A DNA stretch of 64,000 bases, from positions 138,993-202,992 of the forward strand of contig NZ_MIHA01000010.1 in assembly GCF_001722335.1 (NCBI RefSeq), in the 5' to 3' direction. The notes under the pieces were generated by a model that did not search any database, was not told where the DNA came from, and worked only from the letters and a program-made list of their open reading frames with translations. This DNA is from Mycolicibacterium flavescens. Lineage in GTDB: Bacteria > Actinomycetota > Actinomycetes > Mycobacteriales > Mycobacteriaceae. The position numbers and the translations under genes were made by a program. This document shows positions 36,118 to 45,612 of this stretch, one piece after another. Position 1 is the first letter of the stretch. Each line of letters begins with the position of its first letter.

Positions 36118-36493
36118 CGGCCCGGGCCTCGGACTCCAGCCGCGCCAAGGTGGTGAGGACGCGGGCCACCACACGCCCTGTCGCCGTTCCGGTGTCGAGG
36201 TTTTCTTCGAGGCACCGCAGGCGCAGACCGCGATCGGTGAGGTCGGCGATCGTGCGGGTCACCTCGGTGCCGGTGCGGCCCAGGCGGTCGAGCGCGACGA
36301 CGACAACGGTGTCGCCGGAGCGGGCGTAGCTCAACATCGCGTGCAGTCCCGCCCGGACCCGGTCCGCGGACTCCGACAGCCGATCGGTGAACACCCTGCG
36401 CGGGTCGACGCCCGCAGCGCTGAGCGCCGCGAGCTGATTGTCGAGGTTCTGCTCGGCGGCGCTTGCTGTGGCGTAGCCCAGCACGCAGGTCAC
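36107..36493 (-). CDS. Orphan serine-recombinase catalytic domain
   Basis: A 128-residue protein covering only the resolvase N-terminal domain. Motifs are GYATASAAEQNLDNQLAALS at the start, DRLSESADRVRAGLHAMLSY, VVVALDRLGRTGTEVTRTIA and the C-terminal GRVVARVLTTLARLESE. The usual start YxRVSTxxQ is degenerate, though a Ser is present in TASAAEQ. No DNA-binding helix-turn-helix follows, so it is either a decayed recombinase or a domain reused for another purpose. It shows no inverted repeats or attachment sites around it. It overlaps the convergent HhH-GPD gene by 11 bases. Confidence 0.8.
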   Translation of the reverse strand: MTCVLGYATASAAEQNLDNQLAALSAAGVDPRRVFTDRLSESADRVRAGLHAMLSYARSGDTVVVVALDRLGRTGTEVTRTIADLTDRGLRLRCLEENLDTGTATGRVVARVLTTLARLESEARAASP

Positions 36494-36556
36494 CCGTCCA
36501 AGGTCTCACGGTGCGCGTCGCACCGGAAGCGACGACGCCATCAGGCGGCCGAACCG

Positions 36557-37225
36557 TTACCGGACGTCGACCTCGAGCGGCGGGCCGTCGAAGCGCTCCC
36601 TGGTGGCGATCTCATCGACGGGCTTGCGCGTCAGCTTCGTCAACTGGCGCACCGGCTTGCCGAGCGGCAGCAGCGCCGCGACGGCGTAGGTGTCGGGGAT
36701 GCCGAGCAGATCCTTGACCCGCGGCTCGGCGGCGACCGCGGCGGTGGTCAGCACGCCGCCGAAACCTTCGGCGCGGGCGGCCAACAGGATGTTCCACACG
36801 AACGGGTACACCGACGCGCCGGCGACCAGGCCGACACGGTCGAGGTGCTGATCGAACGCGGCGACCACCGCGAGGTCGACGCAGACCACCAACACCACCT
36901 CGGCGGTGCGCAGCGGCGACTGGTCGGGCACCTCGACCGCCGCGATGGTCTCCTCGTCGACGCCGCACGGGTGCACCGGATTCCACGGGTTCTCCCCGTT
37001 GCGCTTCTGCGCGATGTAGCGCTGGGTGCCGGGCACTGCGTACGCGATCAGTTCCTCGCGGGTCTGCCGGTCACGCACCGCGATCACCCGGTTGCCCTGC
37101 CTGTTGCCGCCGCTGGGCGCGAACCGCGCGTTGTCGAGTATGCGTTGCAGAACCTCGTCGGGCAGCGGGTCGCCGGTGTACTCGCGCACCGCGGCCGTCG
37201 TACGCATGACGTCGTAGATGTCCAT
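36557..37225 (-). CDS. Nitroreductase family protein
   Basis: A 222-residue FMN-dependent nitroreductase-fold protein. The start MDIYDVMRTTAAVREYTGDP (ATG 37225) carries the Arg that binds FMN phosphate. Further marks are ILDNARFAPSGGNRQ with the Asn/Arg of the cofactor pocket, VYPFVWNILLAARAEGFGG and a C-terminal PLGKPVRQL. It would use NAD(P)H to reduce quinones or nitro compounds, or act as a related dehydrogenase; the physiological substrate is not evident. A longer reading upstream of ATG 37225 would run into the divergent DUF1059 gene and is not supported. Confidence 0.88.
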   Translation of the reverse strand: MDIYDVMRTTAAVREYTGDPLPDEVLQRILDNARFAPSGGNRQGNRVIAVRDRQTREELIAYAVPGTQRYIAQKRNGENPWNPVHPCGVDEETIAAVEVPDQSPLRTAEVVLVVCVDLAVVAAFDQHLDRVGLVAGASVYPFVWNILLAARAEGFGGVLTTAAVAAEPRVKDLLGIPDTYAVAALLPLGKPVRQLTKLTRKPVDEIATRERFDGPPLEVDVR

Positions 37226-37286
37226 GGCTCTATCTTGGGGGCGATATCTTGGGGCTGTCGGTGGCGACCTATGCGAAGGTGAGGAC

Positions 37287-37433
37287 ATGAAGACGCACCT
37301 GAACTGCCCGTGTGGCGAAGCGATCGTCGGCAAGGACGAGGAAGATCTGGTCGAGAAGGCCCAGGCGCACCTGTCTGAGGCGCATCCCGGACGCGACTAC
37401 GACCGCGACGCGATCCTGTTCATGGCCTACTGA
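37287..37433 (+). CDS. DUF1059 small protein
   Basis: A 48-residue protein beginning MKTHLNCPCGEAIVGKDEED and ending YDRDAILFMAY. It matches the DUF1059 pattern: an N-terminal CPCG pair and a central DLVEKAQAHLSEAHPG helix with conserved His. The family is widespread in actinobacteria and has no known function; the Cys/His content suggests metal binding. GTGAGGA lies seven bases before the ATG. It is divergent from the nitroreductase and convergent with the exported Pro/Ala-rich protein. Confidence 0.88.
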   Translation: MKTHLNCPCGEAIVGKDEEDLVEKAQAHLSEAHPGRDYDRDAILFMAY

Positions 37434-37520
37434 TCCCAGACCGACGCAATGGTCGATCGCGGGCGGGCGAATCAGCCAAAACGTCGGTTTCGCGAGAACG
37501 AACCCGGGGAGCGACCCGCG

Positions 37521-38495
37521 TTACGGCACCACCGTCGAGCCGATGGTCGGCATGAACTGACACTGCATCTCGGTGGTGGTGACCTGCCCGAAGATCGTCG
37601 ACAGGATGCTGCCCGAACCGGTGTCGGCGATCGCGGTCAGCGTGGTCGGCCCCTCCGGGTTGATGTCTGAGCGCGGCTTGAGCGTCGCGCTGCCCGACTT
37701 GCCGGTGGTCAGGTTGACCCACGTGACGTTGAGCGGCAGCGTCTGCACCTCCGCCGGGCCCGGCGTGCCGACCGCGGTGAACACGTACGCCGTCTGACCC
37801 GGACCCGGTCCCGGCGTCGGGATCTTCGCCGGCCCGGCCACCGAGATCGCGGTCGCCAGCACGTTGCCGCCGTCCTTGAGGCACCCGTTGCTGATCGACG
37901 GGTACAGGAAGTCCTGCTTGGGCGGGGCGTCCGCACCGAACGCGGCACCGGGCGCAGGCCCGGGCGCCGGGGCTCCGGGGTTTACGGGGGCCTCGGGTGC
38001 AGGTGCCGGGACCGGCGCGGCCACCTCGGGCGCGGGTGCCGGCACTGGCGCGGCCACCTCGGGTGCGGGCGTAGCTACCTCGGGCGCGGGAGCGGCCAGC
38101 GCTTCGGCGGGACCGACGGCGTGCGCCGGGTCGATGCCCGCGGGCAGGTGCGCCTGCTGGCCCGGCACGGCGCCGGGTGCTGGGGTGTGCGCGACGAACT
38201 GGTTCACCGCGGTCGCGACGTTGCGCGAATCCGGCGGGGCGATCGCGTCACCGGCGAACACCGCGGCCGCGGCCATCAGTGTCGACGCGGCGTTGGTCGG
38301 GTCGGCGGCGGCCTGCTGGATCGCCGGGCTGATGCCCTGGATCGCGCTCAGGCCGGGCGCCTGCATCGCATCGATCGGGACAGCGGGCGGCGGCGCGGGC
38401 TCGGCGCCGGCCACACCGGCCACGCCGCTGGCGAGCAGCGTGGCCGATGAACCGATCGCGACGGCGACGGTGGCGAACATCCTTCGAGCTGACAT
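37521..38495 (-). CDS. Exported Ala/Pro-rich protein, Rv1157c-like
   Basis: A 324-residue exported protein. A signal peptide (RRMFATVAVAIGSSATLLAS, cleavage near AGA) is followed by a helical region, then a Pro/Ala/Glu linker with repeated APEVAAPVPAP units (residues about 140-185). The C-terminal domain of about 120 residues includes DFLYPSISNGCLKDGGNVLA and a final MQCQFMPTIGSTVVP, with two Cys able to form a disulphide. The arrangement fits Rv1157c next to a smaller Ala/Pro-rich protein and pimE. Function unknown; cell-envelope location is expected. Confidence 0.85.
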   Translation of the reverse strand: MSARRMFATVAVAIGSSATLLASGVAGVAGAEPAPPPAVPIDAMQAPGLSAIQGISPAIQQAAADPTNAASTLMAAAAVFAGDAIAPPDSRNVATAVNQFVAHTPAPGAVPGQQAHLPAGIDPAHAVGPAEALAAPAPEVATPAPEVAAPVPAPAPEVAAPVPAPAPEAPVNPGAPAPGPAPGAAFGADAPPKQDFLYPSISNGCLKDGGNVLATAISVAGPAKIPTPGPGPGQTAYVFTAVGTPGPAEVQTLPLNVTWVNLTTGKSGSATLKPRSDINPEGPTTLTAIADTGSGSILSTIFGQVTTTEMQCQFMPTIGSTVVP

Positions 38496-38568
38496 GGTTC
38501 CCTCGGGGTTGCAGGTGTGTGTCGTTGGTTGTCGCTAGCCGTCGACGGCGCCGCTGCCGCCGACGCCG

Positions 38569-39141
38569 TCAGGGCAGGGCCGACAGCGGCATCAGCAGCG
38601 GTGCCACGCTGGCCGGGGCGGCAGCTGCGGGTGCGGCGACTGCGGGTGCGGCGGCCGCCGGTGCTGCGGCGACCGGGGCGGTTGGCAGCGCGGCGTTGGC
38701 CGCGGCGGGCAGCAGGCTCGTCAGCGCGTTGTTCTGCGGCAGCAGCGAGGCCAGCCCGGTCGGCAGGTTGGTCAGCAGGTCCGCCGGATTGGCCGGTGCG
38801 GTCGTCGTCGAAGCGGTGTTCACCGGGGTGGCCGGCATACCGGGCAGGGTCGACGGCGGCTGCGGCAGCGTGACCGTCGCCGTCGCCGAGGGAGCCGGGG
38901 CAGCGGGCGCGGCGGCCGGGGCCTGCGCAGTGCCCAGCATCGAGGTGAAGCCCTGCATCAATTGCGTTGCGGCCGCCGGGTTCGACGCCAGCTGCTGAAT
39001 GAAGGGCAGACCCGGCACGCTCGGCGCGGGCGCCGGCGGTGCGGGTTGGGCGGTCGCCGTGGCGCTCAGCGCCAGCGCAGCCGACACCGCCCCGGCAGCG
39101 GCGATCATGGTGCTTGCGAGCAGTTTCCTGGTGCTGTGCAT
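38569..39141 (-). CDS. Exported Ala/Pro-rich protein, Rv1158c-like
   Basis: A 190-residue exported protein. The signal peptide is TRKLLASTMIAAAGAVSAAL followed by TATAQPAP. The mature part is mostly Ala, Pro, Thr and Leu; two amphipathic segments (LPFIQQLASNPAAATQLMQG and LLTNLPTGLASLLPQNNALT) stand out, then an Ala-rich run near the end. It corresponds in place and composition to Rv1158c. No catalytic motif is present. It is upstream of the related exported gene on the same strand and may be co-transcribed with it. Confidence 0.82.
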   Translation of the reverse strand: MHSTRKLLASTMIAAAGAVSAALALSATATAQPAPPAPAPSVPGLPFIQQLASNPAAATQLMQGFTSMLGTAQAPAAAPAAPAPSATATVTLPQPPSTLPGMPATPVNTASTTTAPANPADLLTNLPTGLASLLPQNNALTSLLPAAANAALPTAPVAAAPAAAAPAVAAPAAAAPASVAPLLMPLSALP

Positions 39142-39359
39142 GTTCTTCCCATCCGTTGTTTGGCACGCCTTCGCCCGAAGCTACGGAGTTACTGGTGTTA
39201 CTCAAGTGACACGTGTGGCGTTTATTCAACCGTTACGGATGCGAAGGGATTCGGTGACACGGCAGCGCGCGTCGATAGAGTCGGCGGATCAACACTTCGA
39301 CCGCCGCTCATCCGTCGGCGCCGCGCATCCCGTCCCGACTGGCCGCCGCGGCGCCGATT

Positions 39360-40487
39360 GTGCTGGTGGTCAGCATCGCGGCGCGGCTGGCGTGGACGTA
39401 CCTGGTGCCCAACGGCGCGAACTTCGTCGACCTGCACGTGTACGTCGGTGGTGCCGGCGCGCTCGACGGACCCGGCGCGCTCTACGACTACGTCTACGCC
39501 GACCAGACCCCGGACTTCCCGCTGCCGTTCACCTACCCGCCGTTCGCGGCGGTGGTGTTCTATCCGCTGCACCTGCTGCCGTTCGGGCTGGTCGCGTTCC
39601 TATGGCAGATCGGGATCATCGCCGCGCTCTACGGCGTGGTGCGGCTCAGCCAGCGACTCCTCGGCGGCGGGGACCGGGGCACCGCGATGCTGTGGACCGC
39701 GGTCGGCATCTGGACCGAACCGCTGCGCAGCACCTTCGACTACGGGCAGATCAACGTGCTGCTGGTGTTGGGCGTGCTCTATGCGGTGTGCAGCACCCGA
39801 TGGTGGATCTCCGGCCCGCTGGTCGGGCTGGCCGCGGGCATCAAGCTGACGCCCGCGGTGTCGGGACTGTACTTCCTGGGCGCCCGACGGTGGCGCACGG
39901 TGATCTGCTCGGCCGTCGTTTTCTTTGCCACCGTTGGGATTTCGGCCCTGCTGGTGGGCGGCCAGACGCGCCGCTACTTCTTCGAGCTGCTCGGCGACGC
40001 CGACCGGGTCGGTCCGATCGGGACGTCGTTCAACCAGTCGTGGCGGGGTGCGGTGTCGCGGATCCTCGGGCACGACGCCGAATACGGGCCCGCCGTGTTC
40101 GCCGGAATCGCGGTGACCGCGGTGTTGGCGGTGTTGGCCTGGCGGGCGATCGGCGGCGCCGAGGATCGCCTGGGCGCCCTGGTCGTCGTGCAGTTGTTCG
40201 GGCTGCTGCTGTCGCCGATCTCCTGGACGCACCACTGGGTGTGGTTGATTCCGTTGATGATCTGGCTGCTGCACGGCCCGTTGGGGTCTCGGCTCGGCGC
40301 GCGCGTGCTGGGTTGGGGCTGGCTCGTGCTCACGCTGGTGGGCGTGCCGTGGCTGCTGAGCTTCGCGCAGCCGTCGATCTGGGTGATCTCGCGGCCGTGG
40401 TACCTGGCGTGGGCCGGGCTGATCTACGTCGTGGCCACGCTGGCGACGCTGGCCTGGATCGCCGCTACTGGCCGACGATCCCGTTGA
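39360..40487 (+). CDS. pimE: Polyprenol-phosphate-mannose-dependent mannosyltransferase PimE
   Basis: A GT-C glycosyltransferase with about 9-11 membrane helices that adds the fifth, alpha-1,2-linked mannose to phosphatidylinositol mannosides on the outer side of the membrane. The catalytic Asp lies in [11 protein letters not shown] (Asp24 from this start). [20 protein letters not shown] and the [17 protein letters not shown] segment are family marks. The frame is conserved upstream of GTG 39360, to at least 39288, but has no ATG, GTG or TTG before TAG 39276; the true N-terminus is therefore uncertain and probably about 24 residues longer. The end overlaps the convergent phhB by 23 bases. Confidence 0.9.
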   Translation: MLVVSIAARLAWTYLVPNGANFVDLHVYVGGAGALDGPGALYDYVYADQTPDFPLPFTYPPFAAVVFYPLHLLPFGLVAFLWQIGIIAALYGVVRLSQRLLGGGDRGTAMLWTAVGIWTEPLRSTFDYGQINVLLVLGVLYAVCSTRWWISGPLVGLAAGIKLTPAVSGLYFLGARRWRTVICSAVVFFATVGISALLVGGQTRRYFFELLGDADRVGPIGTSFNQSWRGAVSRILGHDAEYGPAVFAGIAVTAVLAVLAWRAIGGAEDRLGALVVVQLFGLLLSPISWTHHWVWLIPLMIWLLHGPLGSRLGARVLGWGWLVLTLVGVPWLLSFAQPSIWVISRPWYLAWAGLIYVVATLATLAWIAATGRRSR

Positions 40488-40749
40488 TGTCGCGGGCCAT
40501 CTCGACGTCCTTCTCCGTGATGCCGTCTTCGGAGTGCGTCACCAGCACAAAAGTTACTGTGCGCCAACGGATGTCGATATCGGGATGGTGGTCCTTGGCT
40601 TCGGCGTGCTCGCCGACCCGGCGCACCGCGTCGATGCCGTCGAGAAACGCCGGGAACTTGATCGAGCGACGCAGGGCGCCGTCGGCGCGCTCCCAGCCGG
40701 GCAGGTCGGGCAGTGCGGCGTCTACTTGTTCGTCCGTTAACACAGCCAT
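40465..40749 (-). CDS. phhB: 4a-hydroxytetrahydrobiopterin dehydratase-like protein
   Basis: A 94-residue pterin-4a-carbinolamine dehydratase family protein. The active-site signature is complete as [16 protein letters not shown], and the helix-strand order ([52 protein letters not shown]) matches the family. It dehydrates 4a-hydroxytetrahydropterin or serves as a dimerisation-type cofactor protein; mycobacteria lack a clear biopterin pathway, so the native role is unclear. ATG 40749 has TACCGT 7 bases upstream. The same gene lies between pimE and mutT2 in M. tuberculosis. Confidence 0.93.
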   Translation of the reverse strand: MAVLTDEQVDAALPDLPGWERADGALRRSIKFPAFLDGIDAVRRVGEHAEAKDHHPDIDIRWRTVTFVLVTHSEDGITEKDVEMARDINGIVGQ

Positions 40750-40756
40750 GGCTCCG

Positions 40757-40768
40757 ACGGTATACCTT
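40757..40768. promoter_or_regulatory. Back-to-back -10 elements of phhB and mutT2
   Basis: Minus-strand TACCGT (40757-40762) lies 7 bases before phhB. Plus-strand TATACC or TACCTT (40761-40768) lies 8-10 bases before mutT2. They share the palindrome GGTATACC (40759-40766). Confidence 0.5.
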
Positions 40769-40776
40769 CGATCGCG

Positions 40777-41169
40777 ATGTCCGAGCAGATCGTGGTGGCC
40801 GGTGCGCTGATCGACGGCGCGTCGCTGCTGGTCGCCCAGCGCGAACGACCACCCGAACTGGCCGGGCTGTGGGAGTTGCCCGGCGGCAAGGTGTCCGCCG
40901 GCGAGACCGACGAAGCCGCGTTGGCCCGCGAACTGCACGAAGAACTCGGCGTGGTGGTGACCGTCGGCGCGCGGCTGGGAACCGACGTCGCGCTCGGGCC
41001 GACGACGTTTCTGCGCGCCTACGTCGTCACTCGCACCGGTGGCAGCCTGCATCCCAACGACCATCGGGCGCTGCGCTGGGTCACCGCCGACGAACTCGAC
41101 GGCCTCGCTTGGGTTCCCGCCGACCGCGCGTGGGTGCCCGAGCTGCGCTCGGCGCTGGAGGGTCAGTAG
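40777..41169 (+). CDS. mutT2: Nudix hydrolase MutT2
   Basis: A 130-residue MutT-type Nudix enzyme. The Nudix box [20 protein letters not shown] followed by LG has all metal-binding Glu residues. It begins [20 protein letters not shown], typical of 8-oxo-dGTP or CTP/dCTP pyrophosphohydrolases; M. tuberculosis MutT2 prefers (5-methyl-)dCTP. It acts in the cytoplasm to cleanse the nucleotide pool. Its promoter is back-to-back with that of phhB. In M. tuberculosis narGHJI follows this gene; here a zinc-ribbon gene and typA follow at once. Confidence 0.94.
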   Translation: MSEQIVVAGALIDGASLLVAQRERPPELAGLWELPGGKVSAGETDEAALARELHEELGVVVTVGARLGTDVALGPTTFLRAYVVTRTGGSLHPNDHRALRWVTADELDGLAWVPADRAWVPELRSALEGQ

Positions 41170-41426
41170 CGCAAGCCGTCGCGCACGATGCGCACCGCCG
41201 GTTGGTGGTGCCTCGCGTAGATGGGGTGCAACAGGGCCGGATGCCGGCAGTGCACGCAGGATTCGCGCGATCCGTTCGACGACGACAGCGTCAGATGGTG
41301 GCATGTCGCGCAGCGCACCACGAAGGCGGCGCCCATCCAGTTGAGCAGTCCGACGTAGATCGCCGCGACGGACACGGCGGCCAGCGCTGCGATGAGCACC
41401 ATGATGACGACCTCGAGGATTGTCAT
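41163..41426 (-). CDS. Small membrane protein with zinc-ribbon-like cysteines
   Basis: An 87-residue protein. One N-terminal transmembrane helix ([20 protein letters not shown]) is followed by a cytoplasmic domain with two Cys pairs, CATCHH and CVHCRH, and a cluster of His ([15 protein letters not shown]). This suggests a zinc- or redox-active site at the membrane. ATG 41426 is chosen because GGAGG lies five bases before it. It overlaps the end of mutT2 by 7 bases. I do not recognise a named family; it may be specific to this group of mycobacteria. Confidence 0.75.
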   Translation of the reverse strand: MTILEVVIMVLIAALAAVSVAAIYVGLLNWMGAAFVVRCATCHHLTLSSSNGSRESCVHCRHPALLHPIYARHHQPAVRIVRDGLRY

Positions 41427-41493
41427 GACCACCTCCCTCCCTAATGAGGTCGACGGTAGTCTCCGTCCCTGCGTAAACGCTGTGAACTGAGGG

Positions 41494-41664
41494 CTACTTG
41501 ATCTTGCGCGCCCGCTTGTACACCTTCGCCAGGTCCTTGCCGCGCAGACCGTTGAGTTCCGCCTTGCGCACCTGGTGCACCACGACCGGGCAGCGCTTAC
41601 ACCGCGGCTTGCTGCGGCAGCACTTCTTCTTGGGCTTGAGGTCGGCGAGCTTGCTGGGCTTCAC
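41494..41664 (-). CDS. Small basic cysteine-containing protein
   Basis: A 56-residue, highly basic protein starting at GTG 41664: [20 protein letters not shown], then CKRC and a C-terminal helix [18 protein letters not shown]. Four cysteines (CC...C..C) could hold a metal, and the charge suggests nucleic-acid or ribosome contact. Proteins of this kind are conserved beside typA in actinobacteria as far as I recall. It diverges from typA with only 55 bases between them. Confidence 0.78.
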   Translation of the reverse strand: MKPSKLADLKPKKKCCRSKPRCKRCPVVVHQVRKAELNGLRGKDLAKVYKRARKIK

Positions 41665-41719
41665 GTGACTCGCATCTCTCGTTTTCGTAATTGGCCGACC
41701 ACACTGCGACAATTCCGAA

Positions 41720-43609
<1,890 letters not shown>

Positions 43610-43619
43610 CTTCACGGTT

Positions 43620-43688
43620 CCAGTTGCGAGTGGCCAGTTAGCGCGCGTTATCTCGTTGATTTGCGCCCATAACTGGCCACTCGACTGG
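43620..43688. terminator. Large hairpin between typA and the GjpA-like gene
   Basis: CGAGTGGCCAGTTA (43627-43640) and TAACTGGCCACTCG (43670-43683) are perfect complements, extended outward by CCAGT/ACTGG after a two-base bulge. It lies between convergent genes and probably ends both transcripts, although there is no T tract. Confidence 0.7.
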
Positions 43689-43699
43689 TGCTGGCTGCG

Positions 43700-45088
43700 T
43701 TACTCGCCGGACTTCTCCGACTTCGACGACTTGCCCTTGGAGCCGGACTTGGCCGTTGAGCCGCTCGACTTGTCCGAGGTGTCGGACTTGCCGGTCGTGC
43801 TGTGGTGCTTGCCCGCCGCGCTGGCGTGCTTGCCCTGGTGTGACGGCTCCGCCTTGCCGGTGCCCGCCTCCGCGTCGTCCTTCGGGGATTCTGCAGGCTT
43901 GTCGGGCTTGGCCGTCGCGCTGTCGGAGGCGCCGGACGTGGTGTCGGGCTTGGCCTGGTGTGACGTCTCCGTTTCATCGGTGCCCGCTTCCGCGTCGGCC
44001 TTCGGGGTTTCCGCAGCCGCGCCGGTCGTGCTGTCGCTCTTGTCGGTCGTCACCGCATCCGTTTCGCCTGTCGCGGAATCGGTTTGACTCGCAGACGGTA
44101 ACTCGGCCGGGCTGTGTGTCGGCGCCGCGGCCGTGGGCACCGACACGGTGACCGACGCGGTGTGTGCGACGCCGGGCAGTTCGGCGGCCGGTGCGCCGAC
44201 GACCTGCTCCGCCGTGATCGCGGTCGGCGGTGCGGGCAGCGGCTTCAGCGCCGAGGCCAGGATGTCGCGCAGACCCAGGAGCCCCGAGATCGTGCCTGCC
44301 GTCAGCGCTCCGAGCGGTCCGGCCGGTGACAGCAGGCCTGCCGCGGGCAGTCCCAGCGGTGAGTCGCCGAAGCCATTGAGCACGGCGCCGGTCAGCGTCG
44401 CCGGGGCGTTCAGCAGAGCACCGGCCAGGCCGGCGAAGTCGCCGTGCCCGAGGGCGTCGACGACGTCCTGCGCGGTAGCGGCGCCGGCGTTCACCAGCGA
44501 GATGATCGGCGCGCTGACCGCGAGCAACGCGGGCAACGCCAACTGCGGTACCACGGCGACGACGTTGGCCACGTTCTGCACCGTGTTCGCGACCACCGGC
44601 CAGCCTGCGTTGAGCCCGTCGACCAGGTTGAGCACAACAGGCAGCACCGAGGCGACCACGGTCTGCACCGCGCCGGTCACGTCGCCAGCAGCCAACTGTC
44701 CGCCCGCGGACTGCAGCGTCGCCGGCAGCGCCGCGATCGAGCCGTTGATCGCGCCGACCGTCTGCTGCGCCGCATGGGCGAGAACGCTGACGTTGGCCAG
44801 TTGGTTGGCGATGATCTGCTGCAGCACCGGCGCCGGGTCGGCACCCAGCTGTCCGCCCAGCTGGCCGAGGTTCTCGACAGTGGCCGCGATGACCGCAGCC
44901 CACTGCTGCAGCGGGTTGGCCATTGCGGTCAGCTCGAACTGCGGTGCCGCCAGCTGCGACCCGTGAAGGTCCGGCACGTGGATGTCGGGCATGGGTGGCG
45001 CGATCGGGCTCACCGCGATCACCGCGGCACCGGCCAGAGCGAGGGCGGGGGTCGCGTGCCGCCTGAGGGCCGGTGACTCGTTGTACAT
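43700..45088 (-). CDS. GjpA-like exported protein, Lys/Ser-rich tail
   Basis: A 462-residue exported protein. Start ATG 45088 has GAGGAG before it. The signal helix (TPALALAGAAVIAVSPIAPP) leads to a helical, hydrophobic core of about 290 residues with the family theme NPLQQWAAVIAATVENLGQL, ADPAPVLQQIIANQLANVSV and LLNAPATLTGAVLNGFGDSP. This is the architecture of actinobacterial GjpA-like outer membrane (porin) proteins. The last 120 residues are low complexity: Thr/Ser/Asp/Lys, ending in repeated KSG and KSS units. Two paralogues with acidic tails follow at 47.6 and 49.4 kb. Porin activity is by family only. Confidence 0.78.
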   Translation of the reverse strand: MYNESPALRRHATPALALAGAAVIAVSPIAPPMPDIHVPDLHGSQLAAPQFELTAMANPLQQWAAVIAATVENLGQLGGQLGADPAPVLQQIIANQLANVSVLAHAAQQTVGAINGSIAALPATLQSAGGQLAAGDVTGAVQTVVASVLPVVLNLVDGLNAGWPVVANTVQNVANVVAVVPQLALPALLAVSAPIISLVNAGAATAQDVVDALGHGDFAGLAGALLNAPATLTGAVLNGFGDSPLGLPAAGLLSPAGPLGALTAGTISGLLGLRDILASALKPLPAPPTAITAEQVVGAPAAELPGVAHTASVTVSVPTAAAPTHSPAELPSASQTDSATGETDAVTTDKSDSTTGAAAETPKADAEAGTDETETSHQAKPDTTSGASDSATAKPDKPAESPKDDAEAGTGKAEPSHQGKHASAAGKHHSTTGKSDTSDKSSGSTAKSGSKGKSSKSEKSGE

Positions 45089-45140
45089 GGAAACTCCTCG
45101 AGTGAAACGAAATGACCGCCAGAACCTACCCACGGGTAAG

Positions 45141-45165
45141 TTCAAAAATCCAGAGGATTTCTGAA
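45141..45165. promoter_or_regulatory. Dyad upstream of the first GjpA-like gene
   Basis: TTCAAAAATCC and GGATTTCTGAA pair with one mismatch around AGA, 53 bases before ATG 45088. It may be an operator or a leader hairpin. Confidence 0.4.
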
Positions 45166-45599
45166 CCTGTTAAGTGGCTCGATAAATGCTGTGAACGGTC
45201 GGCAATTTCACTTCGAGGTTTGGATACATCGCTGCTCAGCGCCCCCTTCAGAGGTGAGAATTTACAAATACTCCGTCTTTCGGATCGTGCCGGGTTCCCA
45301 AGATCCCGCAGAAATTCAGGCGTGGTAAAGAATGGCGATTCGGCTGCTTGTCATTAGCCGGTGCGGCGTGGCGACTGATCTTGATCAGGGCGGATTTTCG
45401 CGTTCGTCCTTCGCCGACCGAAACCGCGCGTAGCGGTGTGCCCTCCGCGGTGTCACTGCGGAGTCGCGTTTCCGGTGCGCGGCCGGGCAAACCTGTCCGG
45501 CGCGGACATTTGTTCGCCGGACCTCACGCGGCGCTATCTGCTGGCAGGGCCTGCCACTTTCACCGGGATGACTGGCCGGGCGCGCTAGGCGGCTGCCGA

Positions 45600-45605
45600 T
45601 ACCCT
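45600..45605 (+). promoter_or_regulatory. -10 element of lpqW
   Basis: TACCCT, 7 bases before GTG 45613, predicting a leaderless mRNA. Confidence 0.5.
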
Positions 45606-45612
45606 GAAGGGC

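Larger units (their letters stand above)
45089..45612. other. Intergenic region with AT-richer stretch
   Basis: This 524-base gap separates the GjpA-like gene (minus) and lpqW (plus). It holds the GjpA-like promoter area with an 11-base imperfect hairpin at 45141-45165, an AT-richer part to about 45350, and the lpqW -10 at its right end. I see no credible coding frame. Confidence 0.6.

Noticed and set aside
36107-36493. Insertion sequence or integrase with attachment sites
   Set aside because: No terminal inverted repeats, target duplications, tRNA gene or accessory genes are seen around the recombinase domain.
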